From assembly GCA_021732785.1 (NCBI GenBank), contig JAKFUG010000012.1, positions 124,001 to 188,000 on the forward strand: a stretch of 64,000 nt of DNA, given 5' to 3'. Made by a program: the position numbers and the translations under genes. The notes beneath the pieces are model-generated. The model ran no database searches. It was not told the DNA's origin and saw only the letters and a program-made list of their open reading frames with translations. The DNA is from Planctomycetaceae bacterium. GTDB lineage: Bacteria > Planctomycetota > Planctomycetia > Planctomycetales > Planctomycetaceae. This document shows, piece by piece, positions 9,220 to 18,105 of the stretch (the stretch's first letter is position 1; the number at the start of each line of letters is the position of its first letter).

Positions 9220-9612
9220 CTACGGCTGCCAGGCCTCGCCAAAGAGCCGCTTGCCGATGCCCGCGAGTTCTGGTGTTTCCCGTGACGCGGATTCCAGAAT
9301 GCGCGGATCCACAAACGGCAACACGACATCGCCGTGAGCAAACCGGCGCGCGACCTGCTCCAACTGCTGTTGGACCGGGCCATCGAGTCCATGCGTGGCG
9401 CACAACTGATCGAGCAGGGAACTTTGTCGGACGGAGCGGCGCGATTGTCGGCGACGGCGCGACCAGTCCGCGACAAACACCCCCATCCAGATCGCCACGA
9501 GGGCGGCAATCACCAAGCCGACAATCGCCGGGCCGATGGTTTGCCACGAACCACTCCCAGCGGCCGCGCAGACCAAGAAGCTATCGTGAGCCGCGAATAG
9601 TGGTGTATTCAT
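9220..9612 (-). CDS. Small membrane protein, unknown function
   Basis: 130 residues. One strong membrane span (about IGPAIVGLVIAALVAIWMGVF, residues 26-46) is followed by a basic stop-transfer stretch DWSRRRRQSRRS and a soluble C-terminal domain of about 75 residues with helical character. The start is ATG 9612; a GTG at 9615 is adjacent to the upstream stop, so translation is probably coupled to the HEAT-repeat gene. I recognise no family. The pairing suggests a membrane-anchored partner of the HEAT-repeat protein. Confidence 0.7.
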   Translation of the reverse strand: MNTPLFAAHDSFLVCAAAGSGSWQTIGPAIVGLVIAALVAIWMGVFVADWSRRRRQSRRSVRQSSLLDQLCATHGLDGPVQQQLEQVARRFAHGDVVLPFVDPRILESASRETPELAGIGKRLFGEAWQP

Positions 9613-9615
9613 CAC

Positions 9616-11244
9616 TCATCCTTCCCCAGGGACCGCTGACACACGAGCCGCCTGTGAAATTGCTTCCCAACGGTGCAACGCCGCCACGGCCTCGGTTTGC
9701 ACGCGCGGATGCGGATCGTTCTGCATGCGGTCCAGTACGAGAAACGCATCGTTGGTGGGGATCGTGCCCAGCACTTCCACGGCCGTGCGGCGCACCACCG
9801 GGTCGAGGTCATCGGTCATGGCGATGAATGCTTCCGGGACGATGGTTTGCAGTCCCAATTGGGCAACCGCACGCGCCACACGAATGCGCTTCTGACGTAT
9901 CGGCTGCGCGAGCAAGCGCCGCAATTTGGTGCCGACCTCCGCATCCACTTTGAGCAACAAGCGTCCGGCGACGCGGGCTTCCTCCGTCGAGAATTCATCG
10001 CTCATTTCGAGCACGCGTTCCGTGTTAAAGCTCGACAACTCCAGCCGGGCAGCGGCTCGCACCGATTCGTTGCTGTTGTCGAGCCGTTCGATGAGCAAGG
10101 CAAACGTTTCGGGAATGGCGTGCTGACGGAGTTGATGCACGGCCCAGGCCTGCACTTGCTCATCGCCGTCTTCCAGACTTTGGCGGACGACTTCCTGGAC
10201 AACATCTTCATCGATTCTCGGCAGATGCTCGTCCGCGGCCTCTTTCCCCGCCGGAGTGCCGTGTCGCAGCAGCCATTCGTGAATGGCCGTTTTCACGTTG
10301 TTTGCCAGTTTCGTTGCGGCCACAAACCGCACCAGTGCCGGCTGTAAGACCGGCGGAATGGACGCAATCATATCCGGGGCAATATCGAGCCAGGGCAACG
10401 TATGAATTTGCCGCAGATTTTTTTGCTGCTGTCCGGTAACCCGGTCTTCACAGGACCGCAACAGGGCCCCGATCAATTCCGGATCCGATCGCTGCCCGAT
10501 CGCTTCGATCACTTTCGGATGCGGGTACGCCATCGACAGCGAAGCCGCAATCTGCCGTAAAACACCCGGATGGCGACTCTCGAACAGAATGCGCCCGGCC
10601 ACATCACGACAGGCGGGCGGGCCATTCCACAGCGCCTTCTTGACCGCCGGGTGCGTCGGCTCAGCAAGGATGAGAATCCCTTCAATGACGCGCTCGGGAA
10701 CGGCGAGCTGGTCGTATTTCCCAATCGCGGCTTCCAGATGCGTCAACGTCCAGCGCCGCAGAGCCTCCGCCGCCGGGACATCGTCGTCGATCGCGTGAGT
10801 CCGCTGGCAGGCGTCATAGAGATTCTCGATGAGACTCCAGAAAGCCCGATTGACGAGGGGCAAGTCTCCCAGCGTCGGCTGTTTCAACAATTCCAGTAAG
10901 TGGGGAATCTGCCGGAATTGCTGCGTTTCTTCGATGATTTTGAGCGCCCGTGCTCGTGTGCTGCCATCGCCGTGCAACAACATCTGGCGAAACGCCGCTT
11001 CGAGCAGATCGCCCGCCTGCCGGATGGCAACGCGCGCCGCGGTCGGCAGCCGATCGAACCGGGCGAGCAATTCCAAATGATTGTTCAGTGACGGACGACG
11101 AACAATTGCCGTGGCCGCCGCAACCTGAACGGCTTCCCGTGGGAGATCCAGCGCACCGATGAGGGCTTCCGACGCGCGGACCATCCCCGAGGCGGCCAGG
11201 ACGGCCATCGTCGCCTCCAACGGCTGCGGCGCGGAAGAAGTCAT
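9616..11244 (-). CDS. HEAT-repeat protein
   Basis: 542 residues made almost entirely of helical pairs. Near the C-terminus HEAT signatures are clear, for example DDLDPVVRRTAVEVLGTIPTN, NDPHPRVQTEAVAALHRWE and NSNESVRAAARLELSSF. There is no signal peptide and no catalytic motif, so it is most likely a cytoplasmic protein-interaction scaffold. It is followed with a 3-bp gap by a small membrane protein, and the two were probably made together. The first 250 residues also look HEAT/ARM-like but are more divergent. Confidence 0.8.
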   Translation of the reverse strand: MTSSAPQPLEATMAVLAASGMVRASEALIGALDLPREAVQVAAATAIVRRPSLNNHLELLARFDRLPTAARVAIRQAGDLLEAAFRQMLLHGDGSTRARALKIIEETQQFRQIPHLLELLKQPTLGDLPLVNRAFWSLIENLYDACQRTHAIDDDVPAAEALRRWTLTHLEAAIGKYDQLAVPERVIEGILILAEPTHPAVKKALWNGPPACRDVAGRILFESRHPGVLRQIAASLSMAYPHPKVIEAIGQRSDPELIGALLRSCEDRVTGQQQKNLRQIHTLPWLDIAPDMIASIPPVLQPALVRFVAATKLANNVKTAIHEWLLRHGTPAGKEAADEHLPRIDEDVVQEVVRQSLEDGDEQVQAWAVHQLRQHAIPETFALLIERLDNSNESVRAAARLELSSFNTERVLEMSDEFSTEEARVAGRLLLKVDAEVGTKLRRLLAQPIRQKRIRVARAVAQLGLQTIVPEAFIAMTDDLDPVVRRTAVEVLGTIPTNDAFLVLDRMQNDPHPRVQTEAVAALHRWEAISQAARVSAVPGEG

Positions 11245-11402
11245 CGCGATGGTCTACCGAAGCGGAACCGGGAGCACCGTTTGTCATGGCTCCCATCGCC
11301 TCCCCATCGGACAACTGGGGCCGGAGTGTTCAAAAAACTCGGAATGGACGCTGCAAACGGCAGATCCGGCACGACCGTTACGGTGATTCAACCGGGCTGC
11401 TG

Positions 11403-12233
11403 TCAGGGAACAAATCGCGACAGAAACTCGAACGACTTCTGCAATTGCGTCGGCGCTTCGTGGCTGTGCCGCGCAAGTTCCACATGGACGCCGCCGGGAT
11501 AACCGACTTCACGCAGCGCGGCGAAAACGGGAACGAAGTCGATTGTTCCGTCACCGAACGGCAGATGCTCATGCACGCCGGGCCGCATGTCTTCGATGTG
11601 AATGTTCCACAACCGATCGGGCCAGCGACGAATGTGGTCGGCGATGGTTCCGTCCTGCAGGCAATGCACGTGACCGATGTCGAGCGTCAGTCCGAACAGC
11701 GGATGATTCACGGCTTCCAGCAGGCGTTGGAACTCGTCGCCCGTTTGGATGAACATTCCCGGTTCGGGCTCGAAGGCCAGTCGCACCGCTTCCCGTTTCG
11801 CGTGATCACACACCGCCCGACATTCCTCTACCAGCCGCGACCAAAGAATCTCGTGCGGCGTCTGTTCGTGATCCGTTCCCGACCAGAACGATACGGCGTC
11901 GGCATCGAGCGCGGCGGCGAGGTCCACGCAGTGTCGTAGAAACGCGGCACGCTGCGCGCGATCCTCGGCACGGGAACTCAAGAGAGTCGGCCCATGTTTC
12001 CAACTCGGGTCGAGAATAAACCGCGCTCCGGTTTCGATGACGCAGCGCAGGTCATAGCCATCCAACATTTCCCGCATCCGCCGGATGTCGCTTTGCAAGG
12101 TTGATGACCAAGGTGGCAAACAGTGATGGTCCACCGTGATTGCAACTGAGCCGTAACCATTTTCCGCAATGAGCGCGAGGGCATCCTCCCAGCGATGGTG
12201 CGCGAGACCGTTGGTGTTGTAACCGAGTCGCAT
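11403..12233 (-). CDS. Sugar phosphate isomerase/epimerase-family TIM barrel
   Basis: 276 residues without a signal peptide. It starts MRLGYNTNGLAHHRWEDAL and has the family pattern of a metal-dependent xylose isomerase-like barrel: VAITVDHHC, RCVIETGARFILD, FEPEPGMFIQT, GLTLDIGHVHC, LWNIHIEDMRPG and GGVHVELARHSH, which supply Glu, Asp, His and Glu metal-ligand candidates. Its beginning resembles TIM-barrel proteins of several secondary-metabolite clusters, but no cluster is present here. A GTG-led extension to 12263 is possible but would add only ten poorly supported residues that run toward the repeat at 12259. Substrate unknown. Confidence 0.82.
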   Translation of the reverse strand: MRLGYNTNGLAHHRWEDALALIAENGYGSVAITVDHHCLPPWSSTLQSDIRRMREMLDGYDLRCVIETGARFILDPSWKHGPTLLSSRAEDRAQRAAFLRHCVDLAAALDADAVSFWSGTDHEQTPHEILWSRLVEECRAVCDHAKREAVRLAFEPEPGMFIQTGDEFQRLLEAVNHPLFGLTLDIGHVHCLQDGTIADHIRRWPDRLWNIHIEDMRPGVHEHLPFGDGTIDFVPVFAALREVGYPGGVHVELARHSHEAPTQLQKSFEFLSRFVP

Positions 12234-12258
12234 GATGGGGAGTCCCGGTGCTGATGTC

Positions 12259-12292
12259 AGCACCCCGGCTGCTTCTGAGCAGCCGGGGTGCT
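12259..12292. repeat. Palindromic repeat family A, copy 1
   Basis: A perfect hairpin: 15-bp arms agcaccccggctgct / agcagccggggtgct around tctg. Identical arms occur at 24343-24376 and 27461-27494. Confidence 0.85.
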
Positions 12293-12313
12293 TCCCGCGT
12301 CGATGACAGTGGA

Positions 12314-12345
12314 AGAGACCCAGGGATCGGAATCCCTGGGCGTCT
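12314..12345. repeat. Palindromic repeat family B, copy 1
   Basis: The pattern is agagacccag-N-atcgga-N-ctgggc-tct. It ends 2 bp from the stop codon of the minus-strand cytochrome gene. Related copies are at 56597-56628 and 61921-61952, also directly behind stop codons. Confidence 0.8.
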
Positions 12346-12347
12346 GG

Positions 12348-15344
12348 TTATTTTGGAGGGGGCGACAAGGATTTGATGAAGGCGATCACGTCGGCAATTT
12401 GCTGTGGTGTCAGGTCTTTTTCCATTCCTTCGGGCATCAGCGACACGCCGTTGGAAACGAGTTCCTCAAGCTGGTTCCGCAGTACGACGTCCTCCTTCGC
12501 TTCGGCGCGCCGCAGGGTGACGCTGGCGGCGGTCTCGGCGGCGATGAGGCCGGTATAAACTTTGCCGTTTTCGGTGGATGCCGTGTAACTCACGAAGATC
12601 GGTTGCGCTTCCCGGTTCGGATCGAGGATCGCGATGAGCAAATCGTCGGGGGACTTGTTCTGGACGGAAACCAGATCGGGGCCGACGGCGTGACCGGTGG
12701 TTCCCGCGCGGTGGCACTGCATACAAATCTTCGCGTGAACGGCTTGGCCGCGCACCGCATCGCCCGATATTTCGAGGGCGGGTTGATACTTTGCGACCAC
12801 GTCCTTGCGGTTACTGGCCGCACCGCCGAGCAGTTTTTTCGCCTGGTCGCGAATCTCCGGCTGCGGGTAGTTCATCAGGAACTGCTGCTTGTCGCGATCG
12901 ATTTCCCCCGTCTTCACCGTTCCGGCAACCAAGCCAGCAATGAGACCGGCCGCTCCGGTGCGGGACTGCGTCAATCCGTCGATGGCGTCTTTGCGTGCAA
13001 TCGGACCAAGACCCTTCCATTGGGCGAGAACCTGTTCTTCCGCGGGGCCGTGTCCCAGCCGCAGCAGCGTCTTTACGGAGGCCTGCTGCAACTCGGGGGG
13101 CGTCTGCGGGGTGAGGAGTTGGCTCAACGTCGCCGTCGCATCGGCCGGCTTGACCAGCGCCAGCATTTGCACAGCCGCCAGACGGCCTTTTAACTCGCCA
13201 TCGGTTGCCAGTGCGGCTTGCTGTGCCGCGGTCTTTTGTTGCTCCATTTGTCGACGGACAAGGTTCTCCGCGGGGAGTTTATCGATCACGGTGCTGAGCG
13301 ATGTCCCCCGGATCCGCAAACCGTCACCGAGGGCCTGAAGCAGTTCGCGTGTTTGCAGGTATTGCGAAGAGATTTGTGCTCTCGTCAGTTCTTCCAGAAA
13401 GCGCGTCGCTTCCGCATCGGAGGAACTCCCCGCCATCTTCGCGACTTCACGAACCAGCGGACCGTTGCGTGTGGGATCGCTCGCCATCAACGCACCGCCA
13501 AACTCGGCGAGCGATTTCCCGATCGATGTCAGCACGGCCAGCCGCAAATCGGCGTCTTTCTCCCCGGCAATCGCCAGTTCCCGCAAGGCCTTGATCACCG
13601 TCGGCCCGCTGAATTCACCCAGCGAAAACGCCAGTTGCCACCGCACCCGCAGCTCGGCGTCACCGGTCATTGTGACCAGCTTCGCGAGCAATTTATCTCG
13701 GCGTTCCGGCACGCCTTCGCTGAGCACCAGCGCGTGTTCACGCACATGCGCATCGGCGTGATTCAACCCGAACAGCACATCCTCCGCAGCGAGGGCTTTC
13801 AAACCGGACAAGGACCACAGCGCATGGACCGCCGTTACCGGCTTGGTATCCGCGGCCTTGAGCAGCGCATGCAGTGGCGCGACCACGGCGGCATCCTGTC
13901 GTTCCCAGAGCAGACGATGCGCCGTATCGCGCTCCCACCCCTGCGCCGACTTCAGATGCTCCACCAGTTCGACAGTGCTCGTCTTCCCCAATTTCGGCGG
14001 TTGAATCCGTTTCATGTCGGGCGACACCAACCGATAGACACGACCACGATTGTTGCCGCTTTCGAGGTCGAGATGTTCCTTGATGTCCTCGGGGATCGAT
14101 GCCGGGTGTTCGATTGTTTCCCAGTACATGTCGAGAATGTAGAGCGTGCCATCCGGGGCGTTCACGAAGTTCGTGGGGCGGAACCAGTTGTCCGTCGAAG
14201 CGAGGAATTCGACATTCTGTTCGGTTCGCTCGCCGATGAGGGCGACACCGTTCGGTCGCAGCGTTTTGCGATGGACGAGGTTCCCGCCGACGTCGCCGAT
14301 GAAGACGTTCCCCTGATATTCCGGGGGATACGCCGTCCCGCGGTAGACCGTGATCCCCGTCGCCGAGGTGAAGAAACCGGTCGCCACGAGTTCGGTCGCC
14401 GGGAGCGAATTCTTGTACTTCGGATCGGCGGCTCGTCGCGCGGTGCGGACGATGCGCCACGGCTCGGGAGGGCTCTTGCGATAGACCGGCGCGGCAGCTC
14501 CCTCCGCCGCAATCGTGCGAATCACATTGGACGAAGAGACCTGCGGATTGCGGTCCAGATAGCGGGCCGGAATCACAATCTGTTCGAGGTGATTGCTGTT
14601 GTTGCAGACGAAGCGGTTACCCCAGTCGTCCATGGAGTGACCGAACTGTTCGCCTCCGGAGACCGGTGTCAGCGCTTTCTGTGTGGGATCGAGTCGCAGA
14701 TCGCGACGGCCCAGCACGAACAGCGGTTCGTCACCCTTTCGCAAGTTCGCCCCGGTGCGACCACCGGCGAAGTAAATGCCGTGGTCGAGATGCCACTTCA
14801 TGCCGTTGGTGAGGGCCTGCACGTTGTCGGTGTTGAAGCCGGTGAACCACTCTTCGCGGACATCGGCCACGCCGTCGCCGTTGGTGTCTTTCAGGTAGAA
14901 CAACGAAGGGGGCGTGAGGACCAACACGCCGCCGTTGTAGCAGCAGACCGATTGCGGCCATCGCAGTTTGTCGGCGAAGACCGTGCTCTTGTCCATCTTG
15001 CCGTCGCCATCGGTGTCTTCCAACAGGCGGACCGAACCCCAGTTCTCGGGTTGACGTTCGACATACTTCGCCGGTCGCTGATTCGGCAGGAACGGATAGT
15101 CGCGCATCTCGACGACGTACATCTTGCCGTCTTCATCGAACGCGGCGTCAATCGGATCGGCGACGTTCGGTTCGGACGCCACCAGTTCCAGCGTGAACCC
15201 ATGTTGAATGGTGAACGTCTTCGCCGTGTCCGTGGCTTCCGTATGGGGAATGCGCGGCAACAGCTCTTTCAGATTCGGTTCTTGCGCCCCCGCCGTCATG
15301 TTCAGACACAGAACGCTTGCCCACACGATCGCACTCAACCGCAT
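12348..15344 (-). CDS. PVC-type large secreted protein: beta-propeller, HEAT repeats, cytochrome c
   Basis: 998 residues. A signal peptide (about LSAIVWASVLCLNMTAGAQ) is followed by a membrane-bound-dehydrogenase-like propeller domain with EF-hand-like LLEDTDGDGKMD and LKDTNGDGVAD loops. A HEAT-repeat region spans roughly 520-850. A C-terminal heme domain has CMQCH, the downstream sequence GHAVGPDLVSV and PEGMEKDLTPQQIADVIAFI supplying the axial Met. This architecture is characteristic of planctomycete/verrucomicrobial (PVC) periplasmic proteins, presumably oxidising a carbohydrate-derived substrate. ATG 15344 is chosen because GGAAGGGG lies 5 bp before it; the frame is open to 15383. It is alone in its operon; a family B repeat abuts its stop. 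Confidence 0.92.
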   Translation of the reverse strand: MRLSAIVWASVLCLNMTAGAQEPNLKELLPRIPHTEATDTAKTFTIQHGFTLELVASEPNVADPIDAAFDEDGKMYVVEMRDYPFLPNQRPAKYVERQPENWGSVRLLEDTDGDGKMDKSTVFADKLRWPQSVCCYNGGVLVLTPPSLFYLKDTNGDGVADVREEWFTGFNTDNVQALTNGMKWHLDHGIYFAGGRTGANLRKGDEPLFVLGRRDLRLDPTQKALTPVSGGEQFGHSMDDWGNRFVCNNSNHLEQIVIPARYLDRNPQVSSSNVIRTIAAEGAAAPVYRKSPPEPWRIVRTARRAADPKYKNSLPATELVATGFFTSATGITVYRGTAYPPEYQGNVFIGDVGGNLVHRKTLRPNGVALIGERTEQNVEFLASTDNWFRPTNFVNAPDGTLYILDMYWETIEHPASIPEDIKEHLDLESGNNRGRVYRLVSPDMKRIQPPKLGKTSTVELVEHLKSAQGWERDTAHRLLWERQDAAVVAPLHALLKAADTKPVTAVHALWSLSGLKALAAEDVLFGLNHADAHVREHALVLSEGVPERRDKLLAKLVTMTGDAELRVRWQLAFSLGEFSGPTVIKALRELAIAGEKDADLRLAVLTSIGKSLAEFGGALMASDPTRNGPLVREVAKMAGSSSDAEATRFLEELTRAQISSQYLQTRELLQALGDGLRIRGTSLSTVIDKLPAENLVRRQMEQQKTAAQQAALATDGELKGRLAAVQMLALVKPADATATLSQLLTPQTPPELQQASVKTLLRLGHGPAEEQVLAQWKGLGPIARKDAIDGLTQSRTGAAGLIAGLVAGTVKTGEIDRDKQQFLMNYPQPEIRDQAKKLLGGAASNRKDVVAKYQPALEISGDAVRGQAVHAKICMQCHRAGTTGHAVGPDLVSVQNKSPDDLLIAILDPNREAQPIFVSYTASTENGKVYTGLIAAETAASVTLRRAEAKEDVVLRNQLEELVSNGVSLMPEGMEKDLTPQQIADVIAFIKSLSPPPK

Positions 15345-15691
15345 CACGACCCCTTCCGAAAACGTTGTTCGATTCATGCACACTAAGCGGGTTGAGCGCT
15401 CATCCCGACCATCACTTCAAGGCGAAGAGAGGAACCACGGAATACACGGAAAAAAGATGACATTCAACTCGTTCCCATGCTCCGCGTGGGAACGCCCGGC
15501 CGCGACGCTCTGCGTTGCCTGCGGGGAAACTGCCGAAAATCTGCGCTGGTGGTTCATCCGCTCATCACGCGGAGCTTGATGGTTACTTTGGTGGCCATCA
15601 CGCTCCGCGAGATGAGCGGCACGTTGAACCAGCGCGAGCCTTTCCTGCTCTCTCCTTCTGTGTTCTCCGTGTCTTCCGCGGTTCTCTCTTC
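15345..15691. other. Intergenic repeat cluster
   Basis: 347 bp holding only palindromes. An outer ccacggaatacacggaa element (15431-15447) has a degenerate partner, ttctccgtgtcttccgcgg, near 15660-15680. Inside lie cgttcccatgctccgcgtgggaacg (15472-15496) and a tcatcacgcggagc / gctccgcgagatga pair. No coding frame looks real. Confidence 0.6.
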
Positions 15692-16591
15692 TCACGCCTC
15701 AAACACCACCCGATCCGCGGGGAAGACCGGACCCTCGACGCACACTCGTTTGTAGTCCCATGTGCCATCGTCCTGCACGATGGGAGCCACGCAACTGAAA
15801 CACGCGCCGAAACCGCACGCCATCGGGGTCTCCAATGACAACCATGCCGGGATGTTCGCCTGCGTGACAATCTTCTGCACGGCGTGCATCATCGGTTCCG
15901 GGCCGCAGCAATAGACCGCGGTGGGCGGATCATCGGACGCGATCAACTTCTGCAAGAGTTGCGTCACATACCCATGATGCCCGACGGAACCGTCATCGGT
16001 CGCGAGATGCACATCCACGCCGGACTGAGCGAACCATTCGTTGACACCGGCGATATTTGCTTGCGATCGCGCTCCGTAACAGAACGACAATCGCCGCGGC
16101 CGTTTGCCCCACTCGCGCTGTGGTTGACCGTAGCGGGCTTTCCAGAGAGCTTCACGAATCACGCCGACAAACGGCGTTTGACCGATGCCCCCGGCGACAA
16201 TCGCGAGATGCCCGCCGTTGACGATCGGGAAACCGTTGCCGAGCGGGCCCCAGATTTCGAGTTCGTCCCCGGCGGTCATGGTGGACAACAGATTCGTGAA
16301 CTTGCCGACGGTGACGTAACCGAACTCGATGCCACGCGGTTGGCCGTGATCGTCGCGATATACATCCAGCAGCGCGAACGGGCGGCCCAGCAACGGGTCA
16401 CTGCGATCCGGCGACCGCAGCATGAAGAACTGACCGGGCAGAATTTGTGCCGCGATGTCCGGGCATTCGAGCCGCATCCAATAGGTGCGCTCGGCGAGCT
16501 TTCGCTGTTCGCGAATGATGGCCGTGGCTTGTGCCGCGGCCATCACTTGACCGGGAAGTCCCAACGCGGGAATCGTCGCGGTGCAGTTCAT
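15692..16591 (-). CDS. pyrK: Dihydroorotate dehydrogenase electron-transfer subunit (PyrK-type)
   Basis: 299 residues. The ferredoxin-reductase-like protein passes electrons from class 1B dihydroorotate dehydrogenase to NAD+. The order fits: an FAD-binding barrel with GRPFALLDVY (about 70-80), an NAD-binding Rossmann part beginning GGHLAIVAGGIGQTPF, and a C-terminal [2Fe-2S] site CGFGACFSC plus a later Cys in RVCVEG. No pyrD is adjacent. The internal insertion around KARYGQPQREWGKRPRR is longer than in typical PyrK. Other members of the family (sulfhydrogenase gamma subunits) are possible, but the Cys pattern and the pyrE gene 5 kb away favour PyrK. Confidence 0.85.
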   Translation of the reverse strand: MNCTATIPALGLPGQVMAAAQATAIIREQRKLAERTYWMRLECPDIAAQILPGQFFMLRSPDRSDPLLGRPFALLDVYRDDHGQPRGIEFGYVTVGKFTNLLSTMTAGDELEIWGPLGNGFPIVNGGHLAIVAGGIGQTPFVGVIREALWKARYGQPQREWGKRPRRLSFCYGARSQANIAGVNEWFAQSGVDVHLATDDGSVGHHGYVTQLLQKLIASDDPPTAVYCCGPEPMMHAVQKIVTQANIPAWLSLETPMACGFGACFSCVAPIVQDDGTWDYKRVCVEGPVFPADRVVFEA

Positions 16592-16632
16592 CGAAAGGCG
16601 TGTCCTTCGGACTGAGGTGCGTGATCTGCAAT

Positions 16633-16722
16633 GTAGCCCTGTCGCTCCGCGACAGGATAAGCCGACTCACATTCCGCGTCATTCCTGGCAACGGCTTTCC
16701 TGTCGCGGAGCGACAGGGCTAC
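16633..16722. repeat. Palindromic repeat family C, inverted pair 1
   Basis: Two inverted copies of a unit built on cctgtcgctccgcgacagg, itself a small hairpin. Left unit 16633-16656, right unit 16692-16722. It fills the gap between the pyrK start and the end of the pseudouridine synthase gene. Other pairs are at 30092-30198 and 31841-31960. Confidence 0.85.
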
Positions 16723-16729
16723 TTGAGGT

Positions 16730-17737
16730 TCAATTCGCTTTCGGTCGGCGGGGAGGGCGACCCCGGCTGGCGGTTTTGGTGGCGGGACGCGGTCCTTTGG
16801 AACGAGGGGGAGCACCCGGACGATGCCGTCCGCCCGGGGCCGTTCCTTCGGTGCGGGTTCGTGACGCGGAAGCGGTGGCAGGGCGCGAGGGACGTGCCGC
16901 CGGTTCACTCGCTGGTGTTGTCGGTGCGGCGGGCGGTGGGACACTCGGCCGACGAATCGTCGAGCGCCGCGGGCCTTTGCCGTTCGAAAAATCGACGAGC
17001 CCTTGCAGTTCTTCGCCACGCAGCGGACGGAAGGCACCGAGTTCCAAATCACCGAGTTTCAGTGGGCCGAACGCAATCCGCCGGAGCTGCATCACTTTGT
17101 GACCGACACGGGCGAACAACCGTCGGACTTCCCGATTCTGGCCTTCGGTCATCACGACATCGAGAATCGTGCTCTGACCCTTCGGTCGAATGTTGCGCAA
17201 ATCGCGCACGCGGAATTTGCCTTCGTCGAAGAAGAACCCGCGGCGGAGTTCGTCAAGGATTTCTTTCGTGGGCACGCCCGCAATCGTCGCCTTGTAGACC
17301 CGTTCCACCTGGAATTTCGGATGGGCTAACCGATGAGCCAAATCGCCGTCATTCGTGACGAGCAGCAGCCCTTCGGTTCCTTCATCGAGACGGCCAACGG
17401 TAAACAGCCGTGCCTCCGACGGCGGCAGTAAATCGATCACGCGCGTCCGGCCCGCAGGATCGGCATTCGTACACAAACATCCCGGCGGCTTGTTGACGAG
17501 ATAATAAAGTTTGCGATGAATCTTCAGCGGTTCGCCATCGACCGTGATCTTTTGCTGGCTGGTATCGGCCCGGGTGCCGAGTTCGGTAACAGTCTTCCCA
17601 TTGATCGTGACCCGGCCGGTGGTGATGAGTTCCTCGCACGCGCGGCGGGAACCGAATCCGGCGGCGGCCAGAACTTTCTGTAACCGTTCACCAGAAGCGG
17701 AGGGGGCAGCGGAACGGTCAGCAGGCGGGCGGGGCAT
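16730..17737 (-). CDS. 23S rRNA pseudouridine synthase (RluB-type) with basic tail
   Basis: 335 residues. Residues about 17-65 form an S4 RNA-binding domain ([31 protein letters not shown]). The catalytic domain carries [17 protein letters not shown] with the nucleophilic Asp, YKATIAGVP and the [18 protein letters not shown] motif of the RsuA/RluB/E/F family. A tail of about 80 residues rich in Pro, Arg, Ser and Thr follows, an extension also common in planctomycete members, probably disordered and RNA-binding. RluB isomerises U2605 of 23S rRNA in E. coli; RluE/RluF specificity cannot be excluded. Confidence 0.9.
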   Translation of the reverse strand: MPRPPADRSAAPSASGERLQKVLAAAGFGSRRACEELITTGRVTINGKTVTELGTRADTSQQKITVDGEPLKIHRKLYYLVNKPPGCLCTNADPAGRTRVIDLLPPSEARLFTVGRLDEGTEGLLLVTNDGDLAHRLAHPKFQVERVYKATIAGVPTKEILDELRRGFFFDEGKFRVRDLRNIRPKGQSTILDVVMTEGQNREVRRLFARVGHKVMQLRRIAFGPLKLGDLELGAFRPLRGEELQGLVDFSNGKGPRRSTIRRPSVPPPAAPTTPASEPAARPSRPATASASRTRTEGTAPGGRHRPGAPPRSKGPRPATKTASRGRPPRRPKAN

Positions 17738-18105
17738 GGCGGGAGCATTTCTTCATAACCGGGCGGTCGTCGCGACCCCCGAAGTGCAGTGCGATATAGA
17801 TTACTTGTTCGCCGCCTCAGAAGGAAGCCGCGGAGAAGTTCGTGCAGGACAAGTGCCTTTTCAAAATGGAGAACCAGACGTGGGTGGCCGGGGCTGGAGC
17901 GTACTCACGAAGCCCCGGAACAGACAGCGCTGTCTGTTCTGGGGCTTCCCTTCGGTCCAGCCCCGGCCACCCCAACTTGATTAAAGCGTTGGCCCTGGAA
18001 GTTTCTGACCTCCGCAATCCGCAACGCATCAGGAATTGACAGCCTCCGGTTGATGGCACATGCTGCCGGTGGTTCCCGACGTCATTTTTGAGGGGTTTGA
18101 CACAC
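17738..18105. other. Intergenic region with nested cruciform
   Basis: 368 bp between divergent genes. It contains a nested palindrome at 17881-17974: outer arms gtgggtggccggggctgga / tccagccccggccacccc, inner arms gaagcccc-g-gaacagacagc / gctgtctgttc-t-ggggcttc. The bases just before the PQQ gene (18040-18105) are free for its promoter; I see no strong consensus there. Confidence 0.6.

Noticed and set aside
13218-15386. Open frame of 722 codons on the plus strand
   Set aside because: It is antisense to the large cytochrome/HEAT protein gene, which has clear domains, a signal peptide and a ribosome-binding site. High GC makes such shadow frames common.
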